DNA of 64,000 nucleotides from the NCBI GenBank assembly GCA_030431255.1, contig JAUIJL010000006.1:404613-468612 (forward strand), given 5' to 3'. The position numbers and the translations under genes were made by a program. Below the pieces are notes generated by a model. That model saw nothing but the letters and a program-made list of their open reading frames with translations. It was not told the origin of the DNA and made no database searches. Positions 1-8,525 of this stretch are shown in pieces; positions within the stretch are counted from its first letter, which is position 1, and each line of letters begins with the position of its first letter. Origin of the DNA: Thermoanaerobaculia bacterium. GTDB taxonomy: Bacteria > Acidobacteriota > Thermoanaerobaculia > Multivoradales > J023.

Positions 1-465
1 CTCGTCGATGATTTCCAGCAACATGCCCGGGCTGGGTTTGGCGGGGGATTCGTCGGCGGTTCTCGAGGCCATGAAAAGCGGACCCAGTCCCGTGCTTTGA
101 AAGTCTCGGTTCAAACCCCGGCGGCTCTTACCGGTAGCGACCGCCAGGAAGAGCTCTCTTTCGGCGAGGCTTTCGACCGCTTGGCGGGCGTGGGGCAGCA
201 GGCTCAGGCGATCGTGGAAGGTGTGAATCCAGTGGTGGCTGTAGCGCTTGACCCACGCTTCCCGCTGATTCGGATGGTTCGGCAATAAGCGCTCGGACAT
301 CAAGCTGAGGGGCAGGCCGACGAGATGCCGAATATCCTCGTCCGGCGGAATTGGGACGTCTAAATCGCGGGCACCCTGTTGGGCGCAGGCGACAATGACG
401 CCGATGGAATCCATCACTGTACCGTCCCAGTCGAGAACGATCAGCTTGTAGTCGCGAGCGGGCAT
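1..465 (-). CDS. HAD-superfamily hydrolase, phosphoglycolate phosphatase-like (C-terminus outside window)
   Basis: The reverse strand from the ATG at 465 reads open to the left edge (155 codons) and begins MPARDYKLIVLDWDGTVMDS. This contains the HAD motif I DxDGT (LDWDGTVMDS) with both Asp residues. Motif II appears as VATGKS and the motif III lysine region as ESPAKPSPGML, followed by EIIDE at the edge. The cap between motifs I and II is helical, as in the Gph/PGP-like subfamily that dephosphorylates small phosphate esters in the cytoplasm. GGAGGAATT lies directly before the ATG and sets the start. The true substrate cannot be told from sequence; nucleotidase or pyrophosphatase activity is equally possible. 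The gene is truncated only by the window edge. Confidence 0.88.
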   Translation of the reverse strand, partial: MPARDYKLIVLDWDGTVMDSIGVIVACAQQGARDLDVPIPPDEDIRHLVGLPLSLMSERLLPNHPNQREAWVKRYSHHWIHTFHDRLSLLPHARQAVESLAERELFLAVATGKSRRGLNRDFQSTGLGPLFMASRTADESPAKPSPGMLLEIIDE

Positions 466-574
466 AATTCCTCCATGCGGGCTGTTCCGGGGTGGGATTA
501 TGCCGGCATGGAGATAGAAGTCGAGACAGAGGCCGAACATTTAGGGCCGAAGAAACGAGCGCGGGAAATGGGTG

Positions 575-604
575 TTGACAAGGATCCTAGAGCTTTCCTA
601 CAAT
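575..604 (+). promoter_or_regulatory. sigma-70 promoter of the tRNA-Asn gene
   Basis: A perfect -35 TTGACA (575-580) is followed after 18 bp by TACAAT (599-604). A GC-rich discriminator comes next, as is typical of stable-RNA promoters under stringent control. The predicted start near 611 gives a precursor with about 100 nt before the mature tRNA. Confidence 0.75.
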
Positions 605-713
605 CGGCGCCCCGGCGACGGAACCGGTGCCCGAACGGCGACATCGCACGCCCAAAGCGGCGATGAAAGTTTCGCCCGGCACGGACCGTCCGGCATGGAC
701 CTCAAGATTTTGT

Positions 714-788
714 TCCTCGGTAGCTCAATGGTAGAGCAATCGGCTGTTAACCGATTGGTTGGGGGTTCAAGTCCCTCCCGAGGAGCCA
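714..788 (+). tRNA. tRNA-Asn (anticodon GTT)
   Basis: The sequence folds into a full cloverleaf. The acceptor pairs 714-720 with 778-784, the anticodon loop is CTGTTAA with GTT as anticodon, and the T loop TTCAAGT sits on a 5-bp stem with one G-U pair. The discriminator is G, and CCA is encoded (786-788). Confidence 0.97.
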
Positions 789-796
789 ACTTTTTA

Positions 797-825
797 ACCC
801 CCGTGGGAATCCCCGGGGGTTTCTC
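797..825 (+). terminator. intrinsic terminator after tRNA-Asn
   Basis: ACCCCCG and CGGGGGT form a stem just downstream of the CCA end and are followed by TTTCTC. The T-tract is modest. Confidence 0.6.
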
Positions 826-924
826 GTATGCGCCCTTCTCCTTCCGATGCGCCAAATCGAGTGTGTCGAGGTGCTGGTTCGAAGACGCGAGCGCTCCAGT
901 CACATAGCTCTCCAAGAGGATCGA

Positions 925-2289
925 ATGGCCGTTCAAAAGAGACCCTCTTGTTTCGCGAAGATCCTTCTGGCTCTCCTGAGTGTGCTTTGGTCCTCCAGCA
1001 CGGGTGCGTCTGAAGCTCGGCGCTTTCCGAATATCCTGGTGATCTCGGTCGACACCCTTCGTTACGACCGCCTCTCCATCAGCGGCTATGAGCGCCCGAC
1101 GAGCCCTCATATCGACAGTCTGTTGCGCAAGGGTGTGCGCTTCGAGCAGGCGCGCACGGTGGAGCCGTTGACGGCGCCGTCGATGGTCTCTGTCTTTACC
1201 TCCCTCTATCCCCACGACCATGGGGCATCCCGCAACGGCATCCGAATCCGTCCACAATTGCCTTCTTGGCCTCGGGCCTTGGCGGCAAGGGGTTATAAGA
1301 CCGCGGCTTTTGTCGGCAACTGGACATTGCGCGACGAGCTGTTGGGTCTCGGTGAGCACTTCGAAACCTACCAGGAAGTCCTCAATAGGAAACGCTGGGG
1401 GCTTTTTCTCGGCGAAGCCACCGCGGGGGACCTCAATGAGCGATCCGTGGATTGGCTGGCCGGCCACCAAGCAAAAAATGGAGACTGGCCATTCTTACTC
1501 TGGGTTCACTACGTGGAGCCCCATGCGCCGTATCGGTTTCGGGCCAAGCTGGCGAAGCGATTGGGTATCAAAAGCCGGGACAAACGCAGTGACCGCTACG
1601 ACACGGAGGTTGCGTTCGTCGACCGGGCCATTGGCGATTTGTTGACCGAGGTCTATATGCGGGTGCCGGCCCAGGATCTATTGGTCGTCTTCCTCAGCGA
1701 TCACGGCGAAAGCCTCGGAGAGCACGGATATTGGGGGCACGGACGTAATCTCCATGAGCCCAGCCTTCGAATACCCATGGGTTTGACTTGGGAGGGCAAA
1801 ATTCGCAGCGGGCGTGTTCTGAGGTCCCCGGCCTCGACCCTGGATCTAGGACCCACCCTTCTGGGTTTGATCGGCCTGCCGGTGCCTCAAGCCTTTCGAG
1901 GATTGGATTGGTCTCAGGGCCTTTTGGGCGAGGACGCGCCCGCGGCGATTTCGAGGACCACCTTCCATCAAGCCCACAAGGGAGCGGTCCAGAGGCGAAA
2001 GAACACTCAGGCGAGGAGGCTCGGGCTGCTGGCGGTGGGAACGGTGAAGGACGGGGACCACAAGGAAATCCTGCGGCTCAAGCAAGAAGATACGCCCCTC
2101 AAGTCGTTCGGTCTCAGCTCCGACCCCAAGGAGCTCAACAACACGGCCGACGGCTCCGAGCCGAGTGAGACGCTCACCGACTGGTTGAGCGAGGTACGTG
2201 CCGGTCTCGAGGCATCTGATGAGCTGCCTCCACCCTCCCTAGATGAAGAGAATCTCGAGCAGCTGAGGGCCCTCGGCTACATCGACTGA
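925..2289 (+). CDS. secreted sulfatase-like alkaline-phosphatase-superfamily hydrolase with Thr at the nucleophile position
   Basis: The protein has 454 residues. The ATG at 925 is preferred over in-frame upstream codons because AGAGGA precedes it and a signal peptide follows (hydrophobic KILLALLSVLW, then ASEA). The sulfatase fold is clear: SVDTLRYDRLS (metal Asp at about 43), the nucleophile region TAPSMVSVFTSLYPHDHG at 83-100, and the second metal site LSDHGESLGEHG with GHGRNLHE. The C-terminus LRALGYID is a tail common in this sulfatase group. The nucleophile position of the CxPxR signature is Thr83, and the Arg is Met. A formylglycine sulfatase is therefore unlikely; Thr is the nucleophile in phosphoethanolamine/phosphoglycerol transferases of the same superfamily. 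The likely site of action is the periplasm. The substrate is unknown. Confidence 0.85.
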   Translation: MAVQKRPSCFAKILLALLSVLWSSSTGASEARRFPNILVISVDTLRYDRLSISGYERPTSPHIDSLLRKGVRFEQARTVEPLTAPSMVSVFTSLYPHDHGASRNGIRIRPQLPSWPRALAARGYKTAAFVGNWTLRDELLGLGEHFETYQEVLNRKRWGLFLGEATAGDLNERSVDWLAGHQAKNGDWPFLLWVHYVEPHAPYRFRAKLAKRLGIKSRDKRSDRYDTEVAFVDRAIGDLLTEVYMRVPAQDLLVVFLSDHGESLGEHGYWGHGRNLHEPSLRIPMGLTWEGKIRSGRVLRSPASTLDLGPTLLGLIGLPVPQAFRGLDWSQGLLGEDAPAAISRTTFHQAHKGAVQRRKNTQARRLGLLAVGTVKDGDHKEILRLKQEDTPLKSFGLSSDPKELNNTADGSEPSETLTDWLSEVRAGLEASDELPPPSLDEENLEQLRALGYID

Positions 2290-2777
2290 ACCCGCCGCCT
2301 CAAATGAGATCCCGGCGCTGTTGAGGATTCGCGGTCGCAGCGGGAGCTCTTTTGCCCAGAGCCCCTTCTTCGACCGGTGAAATCGGCGGAGACAGGCAAA
2401 AGGCGCGATGATTTTGCATCGCGCCTAAAAATACCGTCCGGTCGGTTTCTGCTAATCGCCCTGAAAGTCAACAATGGATTTGGACAATACGCGTCCAGCA
2501 CCTTGAGAATCGCAAAACCTCAGGGACAATAATGGTCAAGTTCGTGCCCTTGCACGTGGTGGATTGGGTTCTCTGATCCGAATTCTCTTTGTTGATTTTC
2601 CGAAAAAGGATTGGGCCATGGCCACTCTCCCTCATTTCGAACACTCTCGATCTGTTTCCTTTGCAGAATCCGGCGGCTATCCTTCGTGCCGCTGTCTAGG
2701 AAAAGCAGCTTTCCTAAACGGAAAATCAAGCCCACCGGGGGTGAGCTTGATGATCGATCCGATCGGCTGATCTGATC
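2290..2777. other. 488-bp gene-free stretch
   Basis: No credible ORF with a start, ribosome site and codon bias was found between the sulfatase-like gene and the AraC-type gene, which converge here. The stretch contains a perfect 10-bp inverted repeat at 2401-2426 (AGGCGCGATG, loop ATTTTG) without a good T-tract on either strand, a 7-bp repeat at 2697-2715, and the terminator at 2725-2751. Confidence 0.6.
2725..2751 (-). terminator. intrinsic terminator of the AraC-type gene
   Basis: On the minus strand ATCAAGC and CACC pair with GGTG and GCTTGAT across a short loop, followed directly by TTTTCC. It lies 26 bp beyond the stop codon of the AraC-type gene. Confidence 0.7.
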
Positions 2778-4568
2778 TTAGGCCATCGCGGTCGTCTGCG
2801 TGCGTTGCAGCGACTTGCGGGCCTTGTCGAGCACCATGCTGTTGAGCTTCCGCTCCTGCACCGCTCGGTGGAAGAGCTGCAGGGAGACGTAGGCTTCTCG
2901 GTGATGCTGTAGCGCGCTGAAGAGTGGCACCATGGAGGTCGCCAGATCTTCCAGATCGCCGAATCGATTCTGACGGTAGTAGAGCTGGGCGATGTCCAAG
3001 CAAACCAAAGCCGCGGTCACCGTGTCGTTGATGCGAGTGAAAGATTCGCGAGCTTCCACCAAGGCAGCCTCTGCCTGCTCGAATTGGCCACGGCCTCGAA
3101 GAATGACGCCTTCCAACCAGCGCAAACGGATCCGGTGGTAGCCCCTGCCGTATTTGGCCGACAGCTCGCGGGTCTGGGACAGCAGCTCCAGAGCCTGTGA
3201 GTAGCGTCCGGTTTCCGCGTAGGCGGTGACCAGATTGTGGAAGAGCGACAGCTTGATGAATCCGTCGGTTTGCTCGTTGATCGAGCCCTGCGCCTCTTCG
3301 AGGAACGGAATCGACGCCGCCGGATCACCCTCTTCATATCGGACCGTCGCTTTGGCGATGAGCACCGTGGCCATCAGATCCGTGCGATCTTGGCGACGGT
3401 AGAATTCCGAAGCCTGCTCCAGCAGATCCCAAGCCTCCATGAACCGCCGTTGGTCGCGGCGTAGGGACGCCTTGAAGAGGGCGATGTCTCCCTGGATGAC
3501 CGGATCTCGATCCCCGAGCTGGAGGAAGCGCTCGGCGGTGTCGAAAGCCTGCTCGGCTCCGCGGTGGTCGTTGGCCAGGCAGCGAGCGCTTGCCAACCAA
3601 GCCCAACCCTGCGCCTTCAGGTTTGAAAGGTCTTGGGCTTTCAGGCTCGTGGAGTCCAAAACGTCGAGGGTCTTTAGGGCGAGATCCGCGACCTGAACAC
3701 CGCGACGGGGCTCTTCGCGACCGATCAATCGGCTGCGAGTGCGCAAAAGGTGGAAGAGAGACGGGGTCGTCAGCCGCAGGTCGCGGACCAACGCACTCTG
3801 CTCGAGCCAGCTGTGCTTTTGCAGCTCATTCCAGATTTGATCCGCTTGCTCGGCATTCAGCTCTTGTTCGTTGAGCAATACCTCGAGCTTGGTTTTGGTC
3901 TCCCAGAGATCTACGGAGCCTTGATCGCCCGCCATTCCCATGGGGGGAGAAATCGACGCTGGGGACATGCCCGAGCCGACGGAGCCACCGGCGCTGTGGC
4001 CTGCGGGCGGAAGATCCGGTTCCGGATACATCTGGCGCAGGCGAGCGATGAGCGCATTCGCCTCGTCCAAGGAAAGCTCGCCGGCCAGGGCGCGGCGCAA
4101 GGTCTCGGTGCGCGCGGTCAGGCTCTCTTCCAGCTTCGGCGCGCTTTCGCCCATTTCTTTCCGCTGACGGGCCTTCTTGCGGTAAGAGGTCGGCCGTTGT
4201 CCGGACCAGCGGGAGAAGGCGCGGCTGAACACTTGGATGCTGGAATATCCGAGCAGCTCGGAAATCTGCCAAATCTTGAGGTTGGAGTCGCCCAGCAGCT
4301 TGCAGGCGGTTTCAAGCCGGCGGTCTTCAATATAGCCGTGGGGTGGGCGGCCCACTGCGGAGTGGAATTGGATCGGAACCGAGTTGTCCCGTACGCCACA
4401 ATTTCGTTTGAGCTGATTTACATCCAATGCGGGGTCGAAGAGGTGCTCTTCGATGTAGGCCAGGAGGGGCTTCAAGCGCTGGGGAGCTTTGCTGTGATCG
4501 CTACGGATTCGTTCGACGGATTCCGCGGCCGCTGCCTCCAGAATTCGGTGGGTTTGTCCAGTCAGCAT
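2778..4568 (-). CDS. AraC-family DNA-binding domain fused to a long TPR-like helical region
   Basis: This 596-residue protein has an unusual domain order. Residues about 30-130 form an AraC-type double helix-turn-helix (VNQLKRNCGV, then the second helix pair IWQISELLGYSSIQVFSRAFSRWSGQRPTSYRKK). It is therefore N-terminal rather than C-terminal. A linker rich in Gly, Pro and Ser follows (about 190-215). From about 220 to the end come helical repeats resembling TPRs (ALVEARESF, SLFHNLVTAYAETGRYSQALELL). There is no membrane segment or sugar-binding cupin. It is probably a cytoplasmic transcription regulator whose TPR part binds a protein or peptide partner. Its targets are unknown; the next gene upstream on the same strand (kinase-glycosidase fusion) is a possible partner. 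Confidence 0.8.
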   Translation of the reverse strand: MLTGQTHRILEAAAAESVERIRSDHSKAPQRLKPLLAYIEEHLFDPALDVNQLKRNCGVRDNSVPIQFHSAVGRPPHGYIEDRRLETACKLLGDSNLKIWQISELLGYSSIQVFSRAFSRWSGQRPTSYRKKARQRKEMGESAPKLEESLTARTETLRRALAGELSLDEANALIARLRQMYPEPDLPPAGHSAGGSVGSGMSPASISPPMGMAGDQGSVDLWETKTKLEVLLNEQELNAEQADQIWNELQKHSWLEQSALVRDLRLTTPSLFHLLRTRSRLIGREEPRRGVQVADLALKTLDVLDSTSLKAQDLSNLKAQGWAWLASARCLANDHRGAEQAFDTAERFLQLGDRDPVIQGDIALFKASLRRDQRRFMEAWDLLEQASEFYRRQDRTDLMATVLIAKATVRYEEGDPAASIPFLEEAQGSINEQTDGFIKLSLFHNLVTAYAETGRYSQALELLSQTRELSAKYGRGYHRIRLRWLEGVILRGRGQFEQAEAALVEARESFTRINDTVTAALVCLDIAQLYYRQNRFGDLEDLATSMVPLFSALQHHREAYVSLQLFHRAVQERKLNSMVLDKARKSLQRTQTTAMA

Positions 4569-4752
4569 TTCCAGTGTCCTCTCACTAAAGTTCCCGGGTG
4601 TATTTCCACGGTATCTGGTTGCCTGGCTGAGACGCCGGAGTCTCGAAGCGGGCAGACCTGAGCTGAGGAGAACAGGATACGATTTGGGGTCGGATTAGCC
4701 GAGTTTTTTGCAAAAATCGACAAGATCGGACCTCAGAAAGAGGATCTTTGGG

Positions 4753-6993
4753 CTAAATGCGAAAAAATTGGACTGTATTGGTCAGTTGAACGCGATTTCC
4801 TTGGTCGTGCTCTCCGATCAAACCGTGTTGATCTATTACCTCAGACACGGGGTGATCGAGCTCGATTTCCCTCGGGGCTTGGTGGCTCCAGCCCACGAGC
4901 AGGCGCTGCCCCGAACGCTCGAAATCGAAGAGGTAAGTACCAGTAGGAGATGGGAGCCGGCTCTGTAGGACGCTGCCCCTCAGCTGCGAATTCAGCGTTT
5001 TGAGCGCGTAGTAGCTGGGTCTGCGCCTCAAGCCGGCGGCGCTGCCTTCGGGGTCCTGGGGGGCGATGAGGCCGTAGCCCCGAGCGATCATCTGCCACCA
5101 GTACACCCGTTCGGCCCCTCCTGAGGTCAGGGCGAGCAGGAAATAGCGGGCTAAAAATGTGGCCTGATCCTCTTCGCTGACGGAGACGGATTTTCCGGCA
5201 GGGGAATGGGGGCCTTCCCACAGTGGCCAATTTACCTCCGTAATCCAAGAGCGCCCGGCGCAGGCCCGGGAAGTCTCGGCGATGGCCTGGCACAGAAGAG
5301 CTTTGTCGACGGTATCGAAGCCCATCTGACGATTCTCCGGGGCGCCTCGACGATCGACGTACAACAGGCTGGCCAAGCCGTCGAAGCTGGGGCAGCTCGA
5401 CAGATTCACCACGGAGGCGGTGGAGTAGAGCTCGAAATCGATCACCGCGGGGCCGAAGGTTTCGACCCCTGGGTAGCGACGGAGCACCTGATCGGCGCGC
5501 TGTGCGAGCTCGATGTACTCACCGTAGCGCCACACGCCCCATTTGCTGCGATTGATCGCTTGGCCGACTTGAAAGCATTTGCCGTAAGGGGTGAACAGCT
5601 CCGCAAGCTCTTCGATTCGGCTTTGCCAGAGCTTGGGGTCGCGAACCAAATCCCGGTTTTGTGGCAAGGCATAGGCCAAGTCGTATCCCTTGGAATGGAG
5701 CTCTCGGGCGAGCTGCAGCTCGTCGTCGTGCACCGCCTGCCAGGGGTGCAGACGCAAAAGGACGTTGCGCACGCCCAGGTCGTCGATGGCTTCCATGAGC
5801 TCTTCCGGGCCTTCCGGAAACGGGCGGACGCAAATGCCGACGCCGTCCCAGGGCAAGGGGCGGCTGTAGAGCCCCCTTTTAAGCTCTTTGTATCGCCGCC
5901 GGATCCGCGGCGCTGCCAAGGCGCAGATGGCGAGGTTTCGGAGGTGACTGGGTGCGTCCGCCAGCCGGACCTTGAGCTTGTCGAGCTTGCCCGCGTGTTG
6001 ATGGGGTTGGTCCGAGAGGTAGTCCCAAACGATTTGGTCTCGTTTCGAAGCCCCTTCGGGCGCGTCGGGAATATGGACATGGGCTCGCCGAGGGGCGAAG
6101 AGCTGACCGATTCCTCGACCGACGCCTTTAAACGGTGCGCGGATGGTTTTCTTGCCCTCGATCTTGAATCGGAAGCCGTGATGGTAGAGGCGGTAGGCCC
6201 ACCAGAGAGCGGCCGAGGCTCGGTCACCGTGGCGCAAGCGGTGGGAGCCGGCGGTGCCTCGGGCGGGGTCCCAACAAGCATATGCATCGACCATTCGTCG
6301 CTGTTGCTCGACTTGGTAGATGGTCAACCGACACAGATCTCGAACCCGTGTGGTCAAGCTCAGACCTTCCTTCTTGCGCCCTCGGTTGAGATCGATAATG
6401 GTGATTTGATCGATGCCGACGGACGTCTCTCCTTCCGGCACCAAGACATTGCCGATCGAGAGATCCCGATGGAAAAGCCCGGCTTCGTGCATCCTGCGCA
6501 GGGCGAAACCCAGGGATTCCAAAAAGAGGTCGTAGTCGAAGGCGGGGAATTGCTCGGCGAGCCGGCCCTCGTTGACGGCCCGGAAAATATAGCGAGCCTC
6601 GACCTGAGCCCCCAAGTGACGGGTGATGAAAAACGAAGGCCCGTCCGGCTCCTTGGACTCGACCAGAAGCAGCGGCTCGGCGGTAGGGATGCCCGCTTTG
6701 GAGAATTCCAGGGCCATTTGCCAGCTGCGTTCCGCTTTGCTGCCCTTGAGCCGCCGTTCCGCCTTTTTTTTCGTTCCGAGGTTGCGAAATTGTTTGACCA
6801 CCACATCCACCGAGCCTTCTTCGGTGTCGAGCACGGAGCGGTACAAATAATTGCGCCCCCAGTGGATGGTTTCGGTGGCCGAGGCCGGATCCGTGAGGTG
6901 AGCTAAAGCGCTGTCGAGATCCTTGATGGCGATGCCGTGGGCGATCCGACCCCACCACAGATCCGTTTCAAACGGACGGGTTTCGGAGACCAT
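4753..6993 (-). CDS. lipopolysaccharide-kinase-like domain fused to a glycoside-hydrolase-like TIM barrel
   Basis: This 746-residue protein has two domains. Residues about 40-320 are a eukaryote-like small kinase of the KdkA/WaaP (Kdo/heptose kinase) type. Lys67 (VVVKQF) is the ATP lysine, HRDLSIGNVLV (175-185) is the catalytic loop with D177 and N182, and IIDLNRGR (D201) is the metal Asp. Residues about 385-700 look like a clan-A (beta/alpha)8 barrel: RLHPWQ, YALPQNR, and TEVNWP with Glu586 at the usual nucleophile strand. At the usual acid/base motif (N-E-P-N) the protein reads Q-A-I-N (478-481), so hydrolysis may be lost or altered. There is no signal peptide. It starts 4 bp after rng ends, so it is probably cotranscribed with the rod-shape operon. 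A role in modifying envelope sugars is inferred. Confidence 0.72.
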   Translation of the reverse strand: MVSETRPFETDLWWGRIAHGIAIKDLDSALAHLTDPASATETIHWGRNYLYRSVLDTEEGSVDVVVKQFRNLGTKKKAERRLKGSKAERSWQMALEFSKAGIPTAEPLLLVESKEPDGPSFFITRHLGAQVEARYIFRAVNEGRLAEQFPAFDYDLFLESLGFALRRMHEAGLFHRDLSIGNVLVPEGETSVGIDQITIIDLNRGRKKEGLSLTTRVRDLCRLTIYQVEQQRRMVDAYACWDPARGTAGSHRLRHGDRASAALWWAYRLYHHGFRFKIEGKKTIRAPFKGVGRGIGQLFAPRRAHVHIPDAPEGASKRDQIVWDYLSDQPHQHAGKLDKLKVRLADAPSHLRNLAICALAAPRIRRRYKELKRGLYSRPLPWDGVGICVRPFPEGPEELMEAIDDLGVRNVLLRLHPWQAVHDDELQLARELHSKGYDLAYALPQNRDLVRDPKLWQSRIEELAELFTPYGKCFQVGQAINRSKWGVWRYGEYIELAQRADQVLRRYPGVETFGPAVIDFELYSTASVVNLSSCPSFDGLASLLYVDRRGAPENRQMGFDTVDKALLCQAIAETSRACAGRSWITEVNWPLWEGPHSPAGKSVSVSEEDQATFLARYFLLALTSGGAERVYWWQMIARGYGLIAPQDPEGSAAGLRRRPSYYALKTLNSQLRGSVLQSRLPSPTGTYLFDFERSGQRLLVGWSHQAPREIELDHPVSEVIDQHGLIGEHDQGNRVQLTNTVQFFRI

Positions 6994-6997
6994 CGGA

Positions 6998-8515
6998 TCA
7001 AACCTCGAGGATGTCGAAATGCTCGTGGTGCAGCTCGGTGTCGCTCTGAATCAAGATTTCCACAGCCAGCTCCGACTCGAGCTCCCGCAGGATGGCTTGT
7101 TCTTGGCGCTGTAGGGCTCTGGCCACGTCTGGATGAACCCTCAGCATGATCTCCTGGCCTCGGTACCTCGAGCTGTGGGCGAGGATTTGCCGACGCAGGT
7201 TGAGGGCGATGGTCGAAAGGGATTTGATTCGACCGGTGCCGCGGCAATAGGTGCAGGGTTGGGTGAGCAGTCTTTCCAGACTGGGTCGGCTCCTTTTGCG
7301 GGTCAGCTCGACCAAGCCGAACTCGGAGATGTTCAAGACTTTATACTTCGCCCGGTCCTTGGACAGCTCGAGCTCCAGGGTCTCGAACACCTGTTGTTGA
7401 TGCTCTTCCTCGATCATGTCGATCAAATCGATGACGATGATCCCGCCGAGATTTCGCAGACGGATCTGCCGGACGATTTCCCGCACCGCCTCGAGGTTGG
7501 TGGTGAGGACGGTGTCTTCCAGGTTCCGGCTGCCGACATAACGACCGGTATTGACGTCGATGGCGACCAGCGCCTCGGTCGGGTGGATGACGATATGGCC
7601 ACCGGATTTGAGCCAAACCTTGGTCTTGAGGGCGGCTTCGATCTCGTCGTCGAGACCGAAGCGCTCGAAGAGGCCGCGGTTCTGGTGGTGGTGCAGCTTC
7701 ACCCGGCTCAGCAGCGAGGGCTGGATTTGATCCACGAAATCCACGAGCCGTTCGTAGGTTTCCTCTCCATCCACCCAAATCACCGAATAATCCTCCGAGA
7801 GATAGTCCCGCGCGATTCTCAGCGCCAAGTCCAGATCTCGGTGAATCAGCGTTGGAGCAGCCACCCTCTCGCCACGGCTTTTGATGCGCTCCCACAGGCG
7901 GGTCAAGAAACCCAGATCATGCTCGAGCTCCTCGCGGCTGGAGTCAGCGCCGGCGGTCCGCACGATCAGCCCAGCCCCCGGTGGCTGAACCTCCTCCAGA
8001 AGCGATCGCAGCTGCTCCCGCTCTTCCTCGTCCTCGATTCGACGGGAAACGCCGAGGTGGGTGACGTTGGGCAGCAGCACCAGGGATCGACCGGGTAGGG
8101 TGATCTGGGTGCTCACCCGGGCGCCCTTATTCGGCATGGCGTCTTTGAGCACCTGGACCACCACCTCCTGGCCCGGCTTGAGCAGTTGGTCGATGGTGCG
8201 TTCTACCGGCTCCGGAGGAGCTTCAAGCTCGTCGTCGGCCGTGGAATCGGGAACATCCTCGTGGTGGTCGTCGTCGAAGGATAGCGACGGCTCCATCACC
8301 TCGCTGACGTATAGGAAGGCGTCTCGGTCGAGCCCGATATCGACGAAAGCCGCTTGCATGCCCGGCAGCACCCGATTGACCCGACCTTTGTAGATATTGC
8401 CGACGATTCCGAGATCGTGGTGCCGCTCAATGAACAGCTCGGTCAGCCGGTCTTGTTCGAGAATTGCGACCCGCGCTTCGTGGGGATCGCTCTCGATCAG
8501 CATCTTTTTTGTCAT
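6998..8515 (-). CDS. rng: ribonuclease G
   Basis: RNase E/G family endoribonuclease for rRNA and mRNA processing. The order is the N-terminal S1-like RNA-binding segment (HHDLGIVGNIYKGRVNRVLPGMQAAFVDIG), the catalytic DNase I-like core with VDVNTGR and the metal Asp of IIVIDLIDM, and the Zn-link CTYCRGTGR. There is a short tail and no long scaffold, as in RNase G. An acidic insert (DDDHHEDVPDSTADDELEAPP) interrupts the S1 region. The start is taken at the ATG at 8515 because the following sequence aligns with E. coli RNase G; an ATG three codons upstream (8524) is possible. It lies directly after rodA (2 to 10 bp), and rng is often the last gene of mre clusters. Confidence 0.95.
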   Translation of the reverse strand: MTKKMLIESDPHEARVAILEQDRLTELFIERHHDLGIVGNIYKGRVNRVLPGMQAAFVDIGLDRDAFLYVSEVMEPSLSFDDDHHEDVPDSTADDELEAPPEPVERTIDQLLKPGQEVVVQVLKDAMPNKGARVSTQITLPGRSLVLLPNVTHLGVSRRIEDEEEREQLRSLLEEVQPPGAGLIVRTAGADSSREELEHDLGFLTRLWERIKSRGERVAAPTLIHRDLDLALRIARDYLSEDYSVIWVDGEETYERLVDFVDQIQPSLLSRVKLHHHQNRGLFERFGLDDEIEAALKTKVWLKSGGHIVIHPTEALVAIDVNTGRYVGSRNLEDTVLTTNLEAVREIVRQIRLRNLGGIIVIDLIDMIEEEHQQQVFETLELELSKDRAKYKVLNISEFGLVELTRKRSRPSLERLLTQPCTYCRGTGRIKSLSTIALNLRRQILAHSSRYRGQEIMLRVHPDVARALQRQEQAILRELESELAVEILIQSDTELHHEHFDILEV

Positions 8516-8525
8516 GGCACACATT

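Noticed and set aside
2401..2426. terminator for the sulfatase-like gene
   Set aside because: The stem is perfect, but on the plus strand it is followed by AAAAATA rather than T residues, and on the minus strand by only four T; function undecided.
5206..6906. 566-codon open frame on the plus strand
   Set aside because: It is a shadow of the kinase-barrel gene, whose kinase motifs are intact on the minus strand; no ribosome site.
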